Shown here: positions 43,494-53,800 of the stretch, in pieces
Layout of the letters: every line of letters begins with the position of its first letter
Position numbering within the stretch: position 1 is the first letter of the stretch
Position numbers and translations under genes: made by a program
The notes under the pieces: model-generated
Database searches by the model: none
Told to the model about the DNA's origin: nothing
What the model saw: only the letters and a program-made list of their open reading frames with translations
DNA from: Bedellia somnulentella
Lineage: Eukaryota; Arthropoda; Insecta; Lepidoptera; Bedelliidae
NCBI GenBank assembly: GCA_963576735.1
Contig: OY755177.1
Location: forward strand, 5,270,001 to 5,334,000
Length of the DNA: 64,000 nucleotides
Reading direction: 5' to 3'

Positions 43494-43675
43494 CTTAATC
43501 ATGACTTTAAGCAGGTTGTATCTTGTAAAGATGTTTCTCTCTGTCTTGGAGTCAGAGTATCGTGCCATCAAGTTCACCAGGGCCTTCTTGGCTGTATCGT
43601 AGTTCTCGTCCAGGCGCACTCTCACCGCGCGGAGACGCTCGTTCGTCTCTATCACCTCTTCTTTGGTTTGGCCAC
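43494..43675 (-). CDS. Gene U exon b1 (182 bp, long form of the triplicated exon)
   Basis: The acceptor is ATCTGTCACAG and the donor is ATTAAG/GTAAATTTG. It reads two bases plus 60 codons, beginning GQTKEEVIETNERLRAVRVR and ending FTRYNLLKVMIK, and leaves phase 0. The last 38 codons (from ENYDTAKKALV) are a paralogue of the complete exon at 42,082-42,195, with 24 of 38 residues identical by eye. They are also related to a decayed copy at 42,244-42,335. Only this copy has the extra N-terminal 22 codons that link in frame with exon a. It is likely the constitutive version. Confidence 0.72.
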
Positions 43676-43840
43676 CTGTGACAGATAAAAAGATGGTTCA
43701 GATCCGACTAGTTATAAAGCTCAAAAGATACAGCAAGAGCATCGGAATTACTAAGATACTCTTAAAGTTGAGTAGGTAAAGAAGATGGTAAAATTGAAAA
43801 GGAAGAATAGCATTTATTCACATCACAAGTACACAATACA

Positions 43841-44215
43841 CATAAACATAACATAAACGTTCACGCCGTTTTATCCCCGAAGGGGTTGGCAGAGGTACCA
43901 ATACTCCTGAACTCACATGGCAAGCGCCATCTAGTTTCCAGAGAAGGTACCCACGTTTTGCTTAGACAGTGTACTCACGTGATAGGGGGCAGGCCTATCG
44001 CCGTTTTGTACGAATACACTGTCACATGACTAAGTACAACTCAGCCATGTGGGTTTCCTCACGATGTTTTCCCTCACCGTTAGCAACCATGATAAATTAA
44101 CCACACATATGACTTTAGAAAAGACAAATTGGTGTAGGCCCGTCCCAGGATTGGAACTCACGCCCTTCTGTTTTTCGGGCGGGTGTTCTTACCCACTGGA
44201 CTATCATGTCGCTTT
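43841..44215 (-). mobile_element. SINE-B copy, subfamily 2, target duplication
   Basis: The near-identical partner of 36,550-36,926. GTACACAATACA at 43,829-43,840 and 44,216-44,227 is a 12-bp duplication. It lies in the gene U intron between exons a and b1, 165 bp upstream (in transcript sense) of exon b1. Confidence 0.92.
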
Positions 44216-44959
44216 GTACACAATACAGATTTAAGTAAAAATCATCTTAAAATGATTTCTATAAATCATGGCTATCCATTTTGTGCAACAATCGCATTTT
44301 ATAATAAAAATAATTATCATCATCATCTAGTCGTAGTTATCACCAATGTCGTTTTATTTCACCATCCTATCCCCTTTCAACTCGAAATTTGGCTAAGGAA
44401 TTATTTATTCTAAAGGTACCTGGTTAATATTTTGGATGAAAGTATAGTTAATTACTGGATATTATAGGTCACCATATTTGCCCCTCTCAACTTTAAACTA
44501 CAAGTTATTAAGGGATATTTAGGGCCAAAACTTTTTGAAAACGAGGCGAGATAAATATAGGTGAGGTGTAATTTTAATGAGTTTCTATTCTTGTCAACGA
44601 AGTTCCTACTATTGAACGGACTTAAAATCTTATATTGTTTGTAGGTCTTTCTTTTGATTTTGAATCTTGCGAGTACGATATGCAACACAGAATTTTCTGT
44701 TCTATTCTATTCTTGTGATAAATGAGTTGCAATAACGAGTTAACCTTACTATTGCATTCACAAAACGTGTATTCAATTAAAAACTGCAAAAAGAAGCTTC
44801 TGTAATGAATTGGCGGCATTCCGAGTGGGTCTACATTAATGTAATCAATGAACAGCTGTTTAGCATTCACGCTGTGTTCTGCGTTACATTCTGTTGTGGG
44901 CAGGACCAGACTTAGGTGGGGTGGTAATATGAAAAATACAAATGTAAAAAACGGAATGT

Positions 44960-45090
44960 AAATGACTAACGGTATTGGGGCTTTTAAGGGACTTTTGGGC
45001 GATGCGGTTGGAGACCCATCACCAACATCTTTTATTTTGCCATCTTTTCCCCACTGAACTTTCCAAAGGTGGCTGAGGAACTTCTAGTTG
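44960..45090 (+). mobile_element. SINE-A fragment (middle)
   Basis: CTAACGGTATTGGGGCTTTT, GGCGATGCGGTTGGAGACCC and CCAAAGGTGGCTGAGGAACT. Both ends are missing. Confidence 0.75.
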
Positions 45091-45094
45091 TGTA

Positions 45095-45835
45095 ACATAA
45101 TTTTAGTTTAATTCTAAATGGACGATTTTAAATGTAAATCAATTAACAATAAGATTCAACAATTTAAAAAAATCACATCATTTATTCTAAAGTGCTTGAA
45201 TATAATGTATCAATTAGTTTTTTGAGGACCAATTTATATTCAACCTAGTTAAAACCAATAGCGGTTTTAATTCATCAAAAAACCTTGCTGAGTTGAATCC
45301 TAAAACAAAAAACCCAGAACGCAACATGATAAAAAAATAACAAAATCATTTTATCAATATCCTTCAAACAAAACCTTTCTTCCCTCATGACAATGATTGA
45401 ACGAAAATGATTGATGATCCTAAGAACTAAGACAACCTAGAACGGCCCTGTGATCGAAATCCTAATAAAAATGGAGTCGGTTTTCCCCCAGTGCCGCACT
45501 CAGCAGTTAATTGACTCGTGGAGAACAATAAACACTCGTGTATCATGTAATTGAATTTAACGATCGTGTCCTTAATTAATTTGTGGGGTTCTTATGATTG
45601 AGATTGGTATGTTGTATTTGTATATGGCTTTACTTTGAACAAATACTACAAGAGAATCTAATCGAACACTCATGGCTATAATATCAAAGAGGCAACCAGA
45701 GTTGAAGAATCAATAGTTCGAAAGAGGAATTGAACGAAAATTGTTTGAAAAACTCTATAACCTATGGTAGTCGCTTTGTATAATATCCTCGGGGAGAAAT
45801 GATAATTTTATATGGATATATTGTACTTCATAATT
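45095..45835. other. No gene seen
   Basis: AT-rich DNA inside the gene U intron. A short SINE-A-like tail trace (ACTCATGGCTATAATATCAA) occurs at 45,668-45,690. Confidence 0.45.
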
Positions 45836-45837
45836 TT

Positions 45838-45972
45838 CATCATCAGCCAATAGGCATCCACTGCTCAACATAGCCCCCATTAAGATCACAACAACGATCG
45901 GTCTTGTGCTTGTGCCTCATCGATATCGGCTTCCCGCAACTTTCGCCAAGTCGGCGGTCCACGAAGAATTTT
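45838..45972 (-). mobile_element. RTE LINE 3' terminus
   Basis: On the minus strand GTGGACCGCCGACTTGGCGA, AGTTGCGGGAAGCCGATATC, and GAGCAGTGGATGCCTATTGG ending in GATGATG. It is the same family as 22,100-22,206. Confidence 0.75.
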
Positions 45973-46112
45973 TTGATTCTGATGCTCTGGATACCCCTTT
46001 CAAATAATTCTATATGATATCAATCAGAGAACCGGATTAGTAATTGCAATGTAAACTCTTAGCGTTTGATTAATGGGTGAACCAATTCAATATTCGAACT
46101 TAAACCATGGTA

Positions 46113-47605
46113 GATAGATAGATAGATAACTCGTTTATTTATGTTAACATAACACCACATACAATATGAAAAACAATACATAAAGTGAAAAAAAAAAAAA
46201 AACAATATTTTAAACTTAAAATTAGTGCTATGGTAACACAAACTAGGTCCTAACTCAGTGCTTGATATTGCCAAGTGGCAAAACACTGGTTTTCAGTTAA
46301 GGCCTACACTACACTACACATAATTAATTAATATATAAACAAAATAATCTGTGTCTGCCACATTTGAAGTAAACAAAATTGAATAAATAGTAAAGGAACA
46401 GACAGTAAACTAAACAAATGCACAACAAAAAAAATAATAATAAAAAACAATATCTTTTAAAATTATCTTTAAACATATTCGCTTAGTCTCAGAACATTAA
46501 ATAATTAAAAGAACAAGAAAACATTATCAGCATTCACAAATTCTCAAGTAAAGGTTCACATGAGAAAACCAAGCAATACATTTATACATTAGTTATTTTT
46601 ATTATTTTACTGGAAGTTTACTTGCACGTGTGAGAAAGTCTTTGAGATATTAATTTTTTGTTGATTCAGAAGGAGCGTTTTGTACTGTTTTTTGAAATTA
46701 AATTTATTTAATATTTCACGCATTGGTGGAGGAATATTATTCCAACACTTAGTTGCATTGTAACGAAAACTTCCAGTAAAAGCTACAGTACGATGATGGA
46801 TCAGTGATAAAGGTGGGAGCAGGCTACGAACACAATAGAAACTTCCAAATGATGAATACTTCAATTTGTTAAAAAGATATTCTGGGCATTTGAACTTCAT
46901 TACATCAAACATTAATGAAGCCATATGTAAGCGCCTACGGGATTCCATGTTAAGTGTAGAAGAACTATTCAGGTAAGGTGAGATATGACAACGTGGCGGT
47001 ATACTATGGGAAAATCTATAGCAAGCATTTTGGATTCGCTGAATCTGACGTTCTGACGTTGCTAAAAGACGTGGCCCGTACACAACATCCGCATAATTAA
47101 GTTTCGATAAAACCACAGCCTCACAAAGAGTAACGCGTGCATCTACTGTCAAATAGTCTCTTATTTTATATAATATTTTTAAACGGTAAAAACAATTTCG
47201 CATCAAATTATCTATATGTTTTTCAAAACGTAATGATCCGTCAAACTCGAGTCCTAGGTTTCTTGCACTATCAACACGTTCTATTGCTTGGCCTTCAATT
47301 TGAATATCCAAATTTTGAGAAATAATTTTGCTGATATGCGTTTTACTACCTAGAACCATATATTTCGATTTGAGAGGATTTAGTAACAGAGCGTTTCTGT
47401 TGCACCACGTTGTTATTGACCCAAGATCTTCGTTCATGTCAGAGACTGCGCATTGTATATTACTAGGCACCTCCGATATGTAAAGCTGAGCATCATCTGC
47501 ATATAAGTGAAATCTGCAGTTTTTTATACATTTCACTATGTCAGCCGTATAAATTATGAACAAGAGAGGGCCTAGTATGGATCCTTGTGGAACACCATGG
47601 CTCGC
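46113..47605 (-). mobile_element. LINE, 5' truncated, (ATCT)n tail
   Basis: The minus-strand element begins in the RT palm at GVPQGS (about 47,590). It encodes the rest of ORF2, then has a ~490-bp 3' UTR with an A-rich run, and ends AAATAAACGAGTTATCTATC with an ATCT tail. Confidence 0.82.
46607..47563 (-). pseudogene. LINE reverse transcriptase, C-terminal two thirds (318 codons open)
   Basis: The frame enters through GVPQGSILGPLLFIIYTADI (before the first counted codon), then HLYADDAQLYISEV (YADD intact, about residues 19-32), WCNRNALLLNPLKSKYMVLG, and the tail RRLHMASLMFDVMKFKCPEY, FTGSFRYNATKCWNNIPPPM. The fingers domain and its first catalytic Asp are missing by 5' truncation. The remaining frame has no stop, so insertion is not very old. 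Confidence 0.82.
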
Positions 47606-47619
47606 ACTTCAGTAGTGAA

Positions 47620-48405
47620 AATCTAATCTGTTATATAATATAACCATTTGTCAATCTGATGTAGTTTTGTATTGGATTTTCAACTCAGAATATCTATCAT
47701 ATATACGTGAACTTTTTCGATTCAAATATTTCAGATCCTAATCCCAAAGATACACATAAGAATAAAATATTAACAATGTCTAAAAGGAAAGACCAACAAA
47801 ACTTTTTTTTTCAACTACACGCTCAAGAAGAAATAGGGGTAGTGCTATTCTAAGCCGATAATACATAGCATTTATAAGCACGTCCATTGACATTGAGATT
47901 TAGGATATACGGACATCAATATGACGAAAAAGCCAGGAATAAAAACAATCCACCGTTTATTTCTTTCTGAAAATCCACGGCATGAATGAATAAGCTAAGT
48001 AAAATGGATGAAAAAGCGTTCAAAATTAAAATTTATACACAAAACAAAGATATCTATCGACAGATTTACGGCACTGATCGGATCCAAATGTAATTTGGCG
48101 GGAACAAAACCGGCAATCAGCGTTCGGTTTTCGATCGGGAAAGCCGGAGACATCGCCGGCATATATTAATATTAAATTACGTGTAATTTTTCACGCGTGT
48201 GCTGATGACAACGAGATTGCATCAATTATATTGCAAATTGCATTATAAATTACGCATCAATCACAGCTCATATATGAAAACCGGGAACTAAGAGACTCAA
48301 ACTACTTTAAATCGGATAATATAACCATAAAAGATAAGTATATGAAACAAAAGAAAAATTTCGACACCTACGGGTTTCTTTCCTTTATTTATCTTTTATT
48401 TATTA
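47620..48405. other. No gene seen; SINE-A scrap at 47,825-47,875
   Basis: AT-rich gene U intron. GAAATAGGGGTAGTGCTATT and CTAAGCCGATAATAC is the 5' end of a SINE-A (sense minus). TTTCGACACCTACGGGTTTC then TTTATTTATC at 48,358-48,410 resembles the 3' tail of the tRNA-like SINE at 57,930. Confidence 0.5.
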
Positions 48406-48407
48406 GT

Positions 48408-48648
48408 GTAGTGTCGGCTTAGAATAGCACTACCCCATTTCTTCCGGTGGGTGTACGTAAGAGGCGACTAACGGTATTGGGGCTTTTAAGGGATTTTTGG
48501 GCGATTCGGTTGGAGACCCATCACCAACAACCTTTACTTTACCAACTTTTCCGCACTTAACTTTCCAAAAGTGGCTGAGGAATATCTAATTCCTTAGCTC
48601 TGGTTACCCCTTCAAGGGATTTATAGCCGTGAGTATATGTATATATGT
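48408..48648 (+). mobile_element. SINE-A copy, full length
   Basis: From GTGTAGTGTCGGCTTAGAAT to ATAGCCGTGAGTATATGTAT. The internal sequence is close to the consensus seen in other copies. Confidence 0.85.
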
Positions 48649-48802
48649 CATGTTAAAAACATTCAAATTAATATGACCATAGTCCACCATAGTAGTCTTA
48701 CCAAAAAAACAAAAAGAAGAAACGCTTAAAATAAAAGAGTAATTACAACTTTTTTTCTACGAATCCAATTTTCTTCCGAAAGTCTTTTTAAATAAGAAGT
48801 CG

Positions 48803-49105
48803 ATGACAACAGATCGTTTATTTAGGAGCGAATTGTTTGTCGACTGCGTTTGTTTGTTCGTCCTACTCACTTGCCGTTCCTTCGTCCTTCACATATCTAT
48901 CTATTCACTCAACTTTCCAAAAGCGGCTGAGGAATTTCTAATGGAAGAATTTCTCTGGCTACCCTTTATAGGGATTTATAGCCGTGAGTATGTATGTATG
49001 TATGTATGTCGAGGGACAACAGACCGTTTAATTAGGATCGAATTGTTTGTCGACTCTGTTTGTTTGTTCGACCTACTTACTTGCCGTTCCTTCGTCCTTC
49101 ACATC
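48803..49105. repeat. ~90-bp direct duplication covering half of exon a, with SINE-A between
   Basis: 48,803-48,893 and 49,009-49,105 share GACAACAGA.CGTTTA, CGAATTGTTTGTCGACT, GTTTGTTTGTTCG and CACTTGCCGTTCCTTCGTCC (ACTTGCC... in the second). The shared part includes the exon a donor and its last ~25 coding bases. A SINE-A fragment (48,900-49,008) separates the copies. Confidence 0.8.
48900..49008 (+). mobile_element. SINE-A 3' part
   Basis: CACTCAACTTTCCAAAAGCG, GCTGAGGAATTTCTAATGGA, TTTATAGCCGTGAGTATGTA and five TATG units. 5' truncated. Confidence 0.8.
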
Positions 49106-49158
49106 TTGCACGATGCGGCGGACGCTCTGCGTGAACTTGCCCACTAGGTTGGTGCTTG
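49081..49158 (-). CDS. Gene U exon a (first visible; 78 bp)
   Basis: The acceptor is TTTGTTCCAG and the donor is CAA/GTAAGTAGG. The exon carries 2 bases, 25 codons and 1 base, reading STNLVGKFTQSVRRIVQDVK followed by DEGTA. Its last base joins the first two bases of the 43.6-kb exon to form a serine codon, so the frame is held. The exon has no start codon and therefore continues from exons not visible here. Its donor half is duplicated about 200 bp away (48,803-48,893), with a SINE-A fragment lying between the copies. Confidence 0.7.
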
Positions 49159-49199
49159 CTGGAACAAATTGATATTGGTTAATGGTGAGGTAATAATAA

Positions 49200-49345
49200 T
49201 AAGTAAGAGGAATAAAAGAGCATATACGAAATTATTAATGTAAATTAATGTTAAGAGGTTAGTTTCATTGTTCAAAGTGGCGATCGATTGCCTGTGTGCT
49301 CCCTCAATCGAAGGTTACGCCGTGATTAAATGTGTATATAGGGAT
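49200..49345 (+). mobile_element. RTE-A LINE 3' fragment
   Basis: GAATAAAAGAGCATATACGA, AAGTGGCGATCGATTGCCTG and TACGCCGTGATTAAATGTGT match the RTE-A end in order. Confidence 0.6.
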
Positions 49346-49446
49346 GTCCCTATTATTTATTATATATGTGTATATACAAACAGTATAACGTGGCTGAAAT
49401 TCTCATGCCTAACCCGATGTTTAAATAAGATAATAAAATAAACATA

Positions 49447-49697
49447 TATACATATACTCACGGCTATAAATCCCTGGAAGGGGTAGCCATAGCTAAGAAA
49501 TTAGAAATTCCTCAGCAACTTTTGAAAAAAAGAGTGGGGAAAAAAAGTAAAGAAAGATTGTTGGTGATGGGTCTCCAACCGCATCGCCCCAAAATCCCTT
49601 AAAATCCCAATCTCTTACGTACACCCATCGGTAAAAACGGGGTAGTGCTATTCTTAACCGACACTACACGGCCATCTAAGCCGACACTACACTGCCA
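49447..49697 (-). mobile_element. SINE-A copy
   Basis: ACATATACTCACGGCTATAA through GGTCTCCAACCGCATCGCCC to CTAACCGACACTACACGGCC. The last block (CTAAGCCGACACTACACTGC) is repeated at 49,676-49,695, as in the copy at 20,021. Confidence 0.82.
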
Positions 49698-50841
49698 AAG
49701 ATAAAAATAAAGATATAGATGTATTATATCTTTAACCGATCGATTTACCCTCAGTAATGTGGATTTTATCGCCCTTAATAACTATGGGGCTAGATAGAGA
49801 TAGAAATGTTTTTATATTGATTAAATAGTAATATGTGCAAAAGAGGTTCTAAATCACTTTATATTTTGGAAGATAAATGGGCTCACGTAACGTACAAATT
49901 TCAGCAACTTGTTTCAAGGCACCAATTAAAAGTCTTTGCAATTTAGTCTAATAAAGCTAGTAAGTAGTGATGTATTTTTATATCAAATAGCTTTCAATAA
50001 ACCTTCAGTGCTCAAGTATCTTTATCTATTCTTCAACCTCTTTGTACCAAACTTTCTCAATCTTGATTAGTTAGAGTTACGTTTTACTCTAAAACTAGTA
50101 ATCCAAAGAAGGATTGGTTTCCCGTCCCCGCACAAAGAGCAAGAGAGTCGAGACTTGCAAATATTGTATGTTATTCGAAGTTGGAGCTAGCTCGCGTGAT
50201 TCAGTACAAACATCTCCTGACACATAGGAAATGGTTTTGGTTTCCACTTGGAAGTTACTTTTACGTAGTTTGAATATACGTGAGTAAAAGTAATTTTTAT
50301 TAGGAACATTTGTTTGTGTTTTACTTAGTGGGATTTCACAGTTTTACCTGCTTTTAATGGGAATTGATAATTGTCTTGCAAATCATTAATTACTTAAGAA
50401 ACAGACAAAGCGTTTACGCTGTAAAAGCGACTAATTCAGCTAGTTCATAAAAAATAACTTATTCATAGCTATTTGCAAAGAACAATTTTTTTGTGATATT
50501 TGTATAATTTAGTTTGCTTTGAATACAGTCTTCACGGACTAGACTCAAGTATCGTCTTTATATCAAACGATCTCAATCTTGATTAGTTAAAGTAACTTTT
50601 GACTCTAAAACTAGTAATCCAAAGAAGGATTGGTTTCCTGTCCCTGCACAAAGAGCAAGAGAGTCGAGACTTGCAAATATTGTATGTTATTCGAAGTTGG
50701 AGCTAGCTCGCGTGATTCAGTACAAACAGCTCCTGACACATAGGAAATGGTTTTGGTTTCCACTTGGAAGTTACTTTTATGTAGTTTGGATATACGTGAG
50801 TAAAAGTAATTCTTATTAGGAACATTTGTTTGTGTTTTACT

Positions 50842-53800
50842 ACATAGACAAATTAAGCTGCGTTCAGATGTTTATAAAACCTTTAGAATAAAATAGCTGT
50901 ACCCAGCTTTTTCTGGTATAATGTAAAATATATCTTTTTTTTTTTCTTTTGCAAGGGCTCTGTGCAGATTGAGATAAATATTTTGTAATAGATACGAACA
51001 TTAGTAAGTAGCTTAGTTGTACATATTTAAATAAGTATTTATTAATATTTATTATTATATTATATATATTTTTGTTATATTACATATGAGTATTTATGAC
51101 TCTGCCGGCAGTGATGATGACAGCTTTCTATCATGTTCTTCAACAGGTTTCACCAATCTTGATATGTCGTATATCCCACTGGCATCCACCCTCAATACCG
51201 AATTTTCCAAGTATCGCAAAGCATTCAACGTGGTCCATATTAATGCTCAGAGTATTCCTTCACACCATTCCGATATGCTTACGTCGTTTGACAATAACAA
51301 TATACATGCCATTCTAGTTTCTGAATCTTGGTTAAAACCCTCTCTTGACTCCTCTATATACCCATTACCCGGTTTTAAATTAGTACGCAACGATCGCACG
51401 AATAAAGGTGGCGGTGGAGTGGCTATATACCTTGGAAGCCACATTCCTTACACCATTGTCAGTAAATCTGCGAGTGAATATACTGGGAAAGCTGAGCATC
51501 TCTTCTTAGAAGTGCGTCTCAGCTTCAGCAGGGTTCTTCTCGGAGTCTACTATAGCCCTTGTATGACAGTCAATTACTTCGATACCTATGAAAAACTTCT
51601 CGATGATTATTCTCCTAATTTTGATAACACAATAGTCATGGGTGACTTTAATACATGCCTTTTAAAAAATGATCACCGCTCAAAAGCGTTATGTTCCATC
51701 ACAACTGCAAAAAATCTTCACATCTTGCCTCTTGATGCTACTCACCATCCACCTCACTCCAATCCTACACTTCTAGATTTAATAACTGTCTCTTCTCCTG
51801 ACCTTGTCCTCAATCATGGGCAACTAACTGCTGACTGTTTCTCCTACCATGATCTTCTTTATCTCTCTTATAAAATCCGTACTCCTAAACCGAAAAAGCG
51901 TACAATTCTTCAGCGTAATTTTAAGAGAATGGATTTGCAGCAGCTATGTGATGATGCAAAAGCTATTGACTGGGAACAACTAAATAGCATAGACGACATT
52001 GATGAAAGGGTTGAACGATTTAATACTCTCTTGACCGACCTCTATGACAAACACGCTCCCCTTCGTTCAGTTCGTGTGAAGCAGTTACCTGCTCCATGGC
52101 TTACGGACAAAATTAAAAACCTCATGTCTAAGCGGGATCATGCTCGATATCGCTATAAAAAGCAACAGACGGATGAGCACTTGCAACAATACAAGGAGCT
52201 AAGGAATCGCTGTAATAGAGTGTGTAGAGACGCAAAACGCCGATATATCCATACTTCCATTGATGATTGTGACACCTCTCAGTTATGGTCATTCCTTAAA
52301 ACACTGGGCATAGGGAAATCTCAGGCCAATTCTCCTATTGATACAGACCTCAATGCACTTAATATGCATTTCTCCACTCCTCCTTTGAACATTAGTGATC
52401 AATGTAAAACTGAGGCTTTGAATAATCTCATTTCAACACCGACCCCTAATTGCCCACAATTCACTTTCAAATTGGTCTCTGGCCGTGACGTTAAGAGATG
52501 TATATCTAATATAACCAGCAAAGCGACGGGTACGGATAACGTTAGCATCTTAATGATTAATCCCATTCTAGAAATAATTTTGCCAGACATTACAAATATA
52601 ATGAACTTATCCCTACTCTCTTGTTCCTTCCCTAGTATGTGGAAGAATGCCTTCATTGTTCCTATTCCTAAAGTTCCTAACCCAACCACCTTATCCCAAT
52701 TTCGACCTATTTCCATCCTACCATTCCTATCAAAAGTCCTTGAACGCCTCGTATTCGAACAATTTTCCAACTTCCTCTTTACTCACCACCTGCTCAATGA
52801 TTTCCAGTCTGGTTTCCGAACAGGCCATAGCACTGTCACTGCTCTCATCAAGGTCACTGACGATATTCGGTTAAATATGGAAAATCACCAAGTTACAGTA
52901 CTTACACTTTTAGATTTCAGCAACGCTTTCAATTCTGTGGATCTTGATATACTTCTGGGCATTTTACGATCCCTTAACGTATCTCCGACAGTCACCAATT
53001 GGTTCGAATCTTACCTTAAAGGTCGTCAGCAGTGCGTACGCACTGACGCAGAGAGTTCTGCTTGGTGTCCGGTACTTGCTGGCGTCCCGCAAGGCGGCGT
53101 ACTTTCTCCTTTGCTTTTTTCATTATTTATCAATATCTTAGCTAAAGAACTTACTTCTCTCTATCACCTATATGCAGACGACCTTCAAATCTACACAAGT
53201 GCTCTACCGGAAGATATAAATTCAGCGCTTGATGTCATAAATGACAACCTGGCCATAATATCGAAATGGGTGAAAAAGTTTGGACTTCTACTAAATCCTG
53301 ATAAGTCACAGGCAATTATTTTTGGCAGTTCGAGGTTGCTGAATAAGGCAAATATGGCTCTTGATGGGAAGCTGTGCTATGATGGCATCGATATTCCCTT
53401 TGTCAATTCTGTCAAAAATCTAGGAGTTATAATGGACAGTACATTTTCGTGGTTGCCCCAAGTGGAAGCCGTAAGTAAAAAAGTCTTTGCATCTTGTCAC
53501 TCACTTAAGCGCTTGCAATTTTTCCTGCCTCACCACACTAAGATTACGCTGGCGCAGTCTCTACTGCTTCCGATTCTTGATTACGCAGACGTAAGCTATC
53601 TTGACCTCACAGAGGAGCTACTTAACAAACTCGAACGTCTCCAGAATTTATGTATCCGTTTTATATTTGGATTACGTAAATACGATCATGTTTCTGAGTA
53701 TCGCGCTCAACTAAAGTGGCTCCCTATTCGACTTCGGAGGAATACTCATATTTTATGTGTTTTGTATAATGCCCTTAACAATCCTGCTGCCCCCCATTAT

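Larger units (their letters stand above)
11836..49158 (-). other. Gene U: spliced host gene, 3' part (extent of seven visible exons)
   Basis: Seven minus-strand blocks read as one continuous protein end when joined at consensus AG/GT splice sites with compatible phases (1, 0, 0, 1, 0, 0). They encode about 280 residues ending in the stop codon at 11,836-11,838. The product is rich in Lys, Glu, Asp and Leu, and looks alpha-helical. It has no signal peptide or membrane segment in the visible part. I do not recognise the family. The first visible exon has a 3' splice acceptor, so upstream exons must exist, either past 64 kb or not recognised. The largest intron (15,891-42,081) is about 26 kb and packed with transposons. 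The exons are more GC-rich than the AT-rich surroundings. Splicing is inferred and no transcript was seen. Confidence 0.75.

Noticed and set aside
48803..49147. 114-codon plus-strand ORF containing a repeated motif
   Set aside because: The repetition comes from the duplicated exon a segment and an intervening SINE-A; the real coding strand is minus.
52399..52770. 123-codon minus ORF
   Set aside because: It lies fully inside the LINE ORF2 on the other strand and is a shadow.
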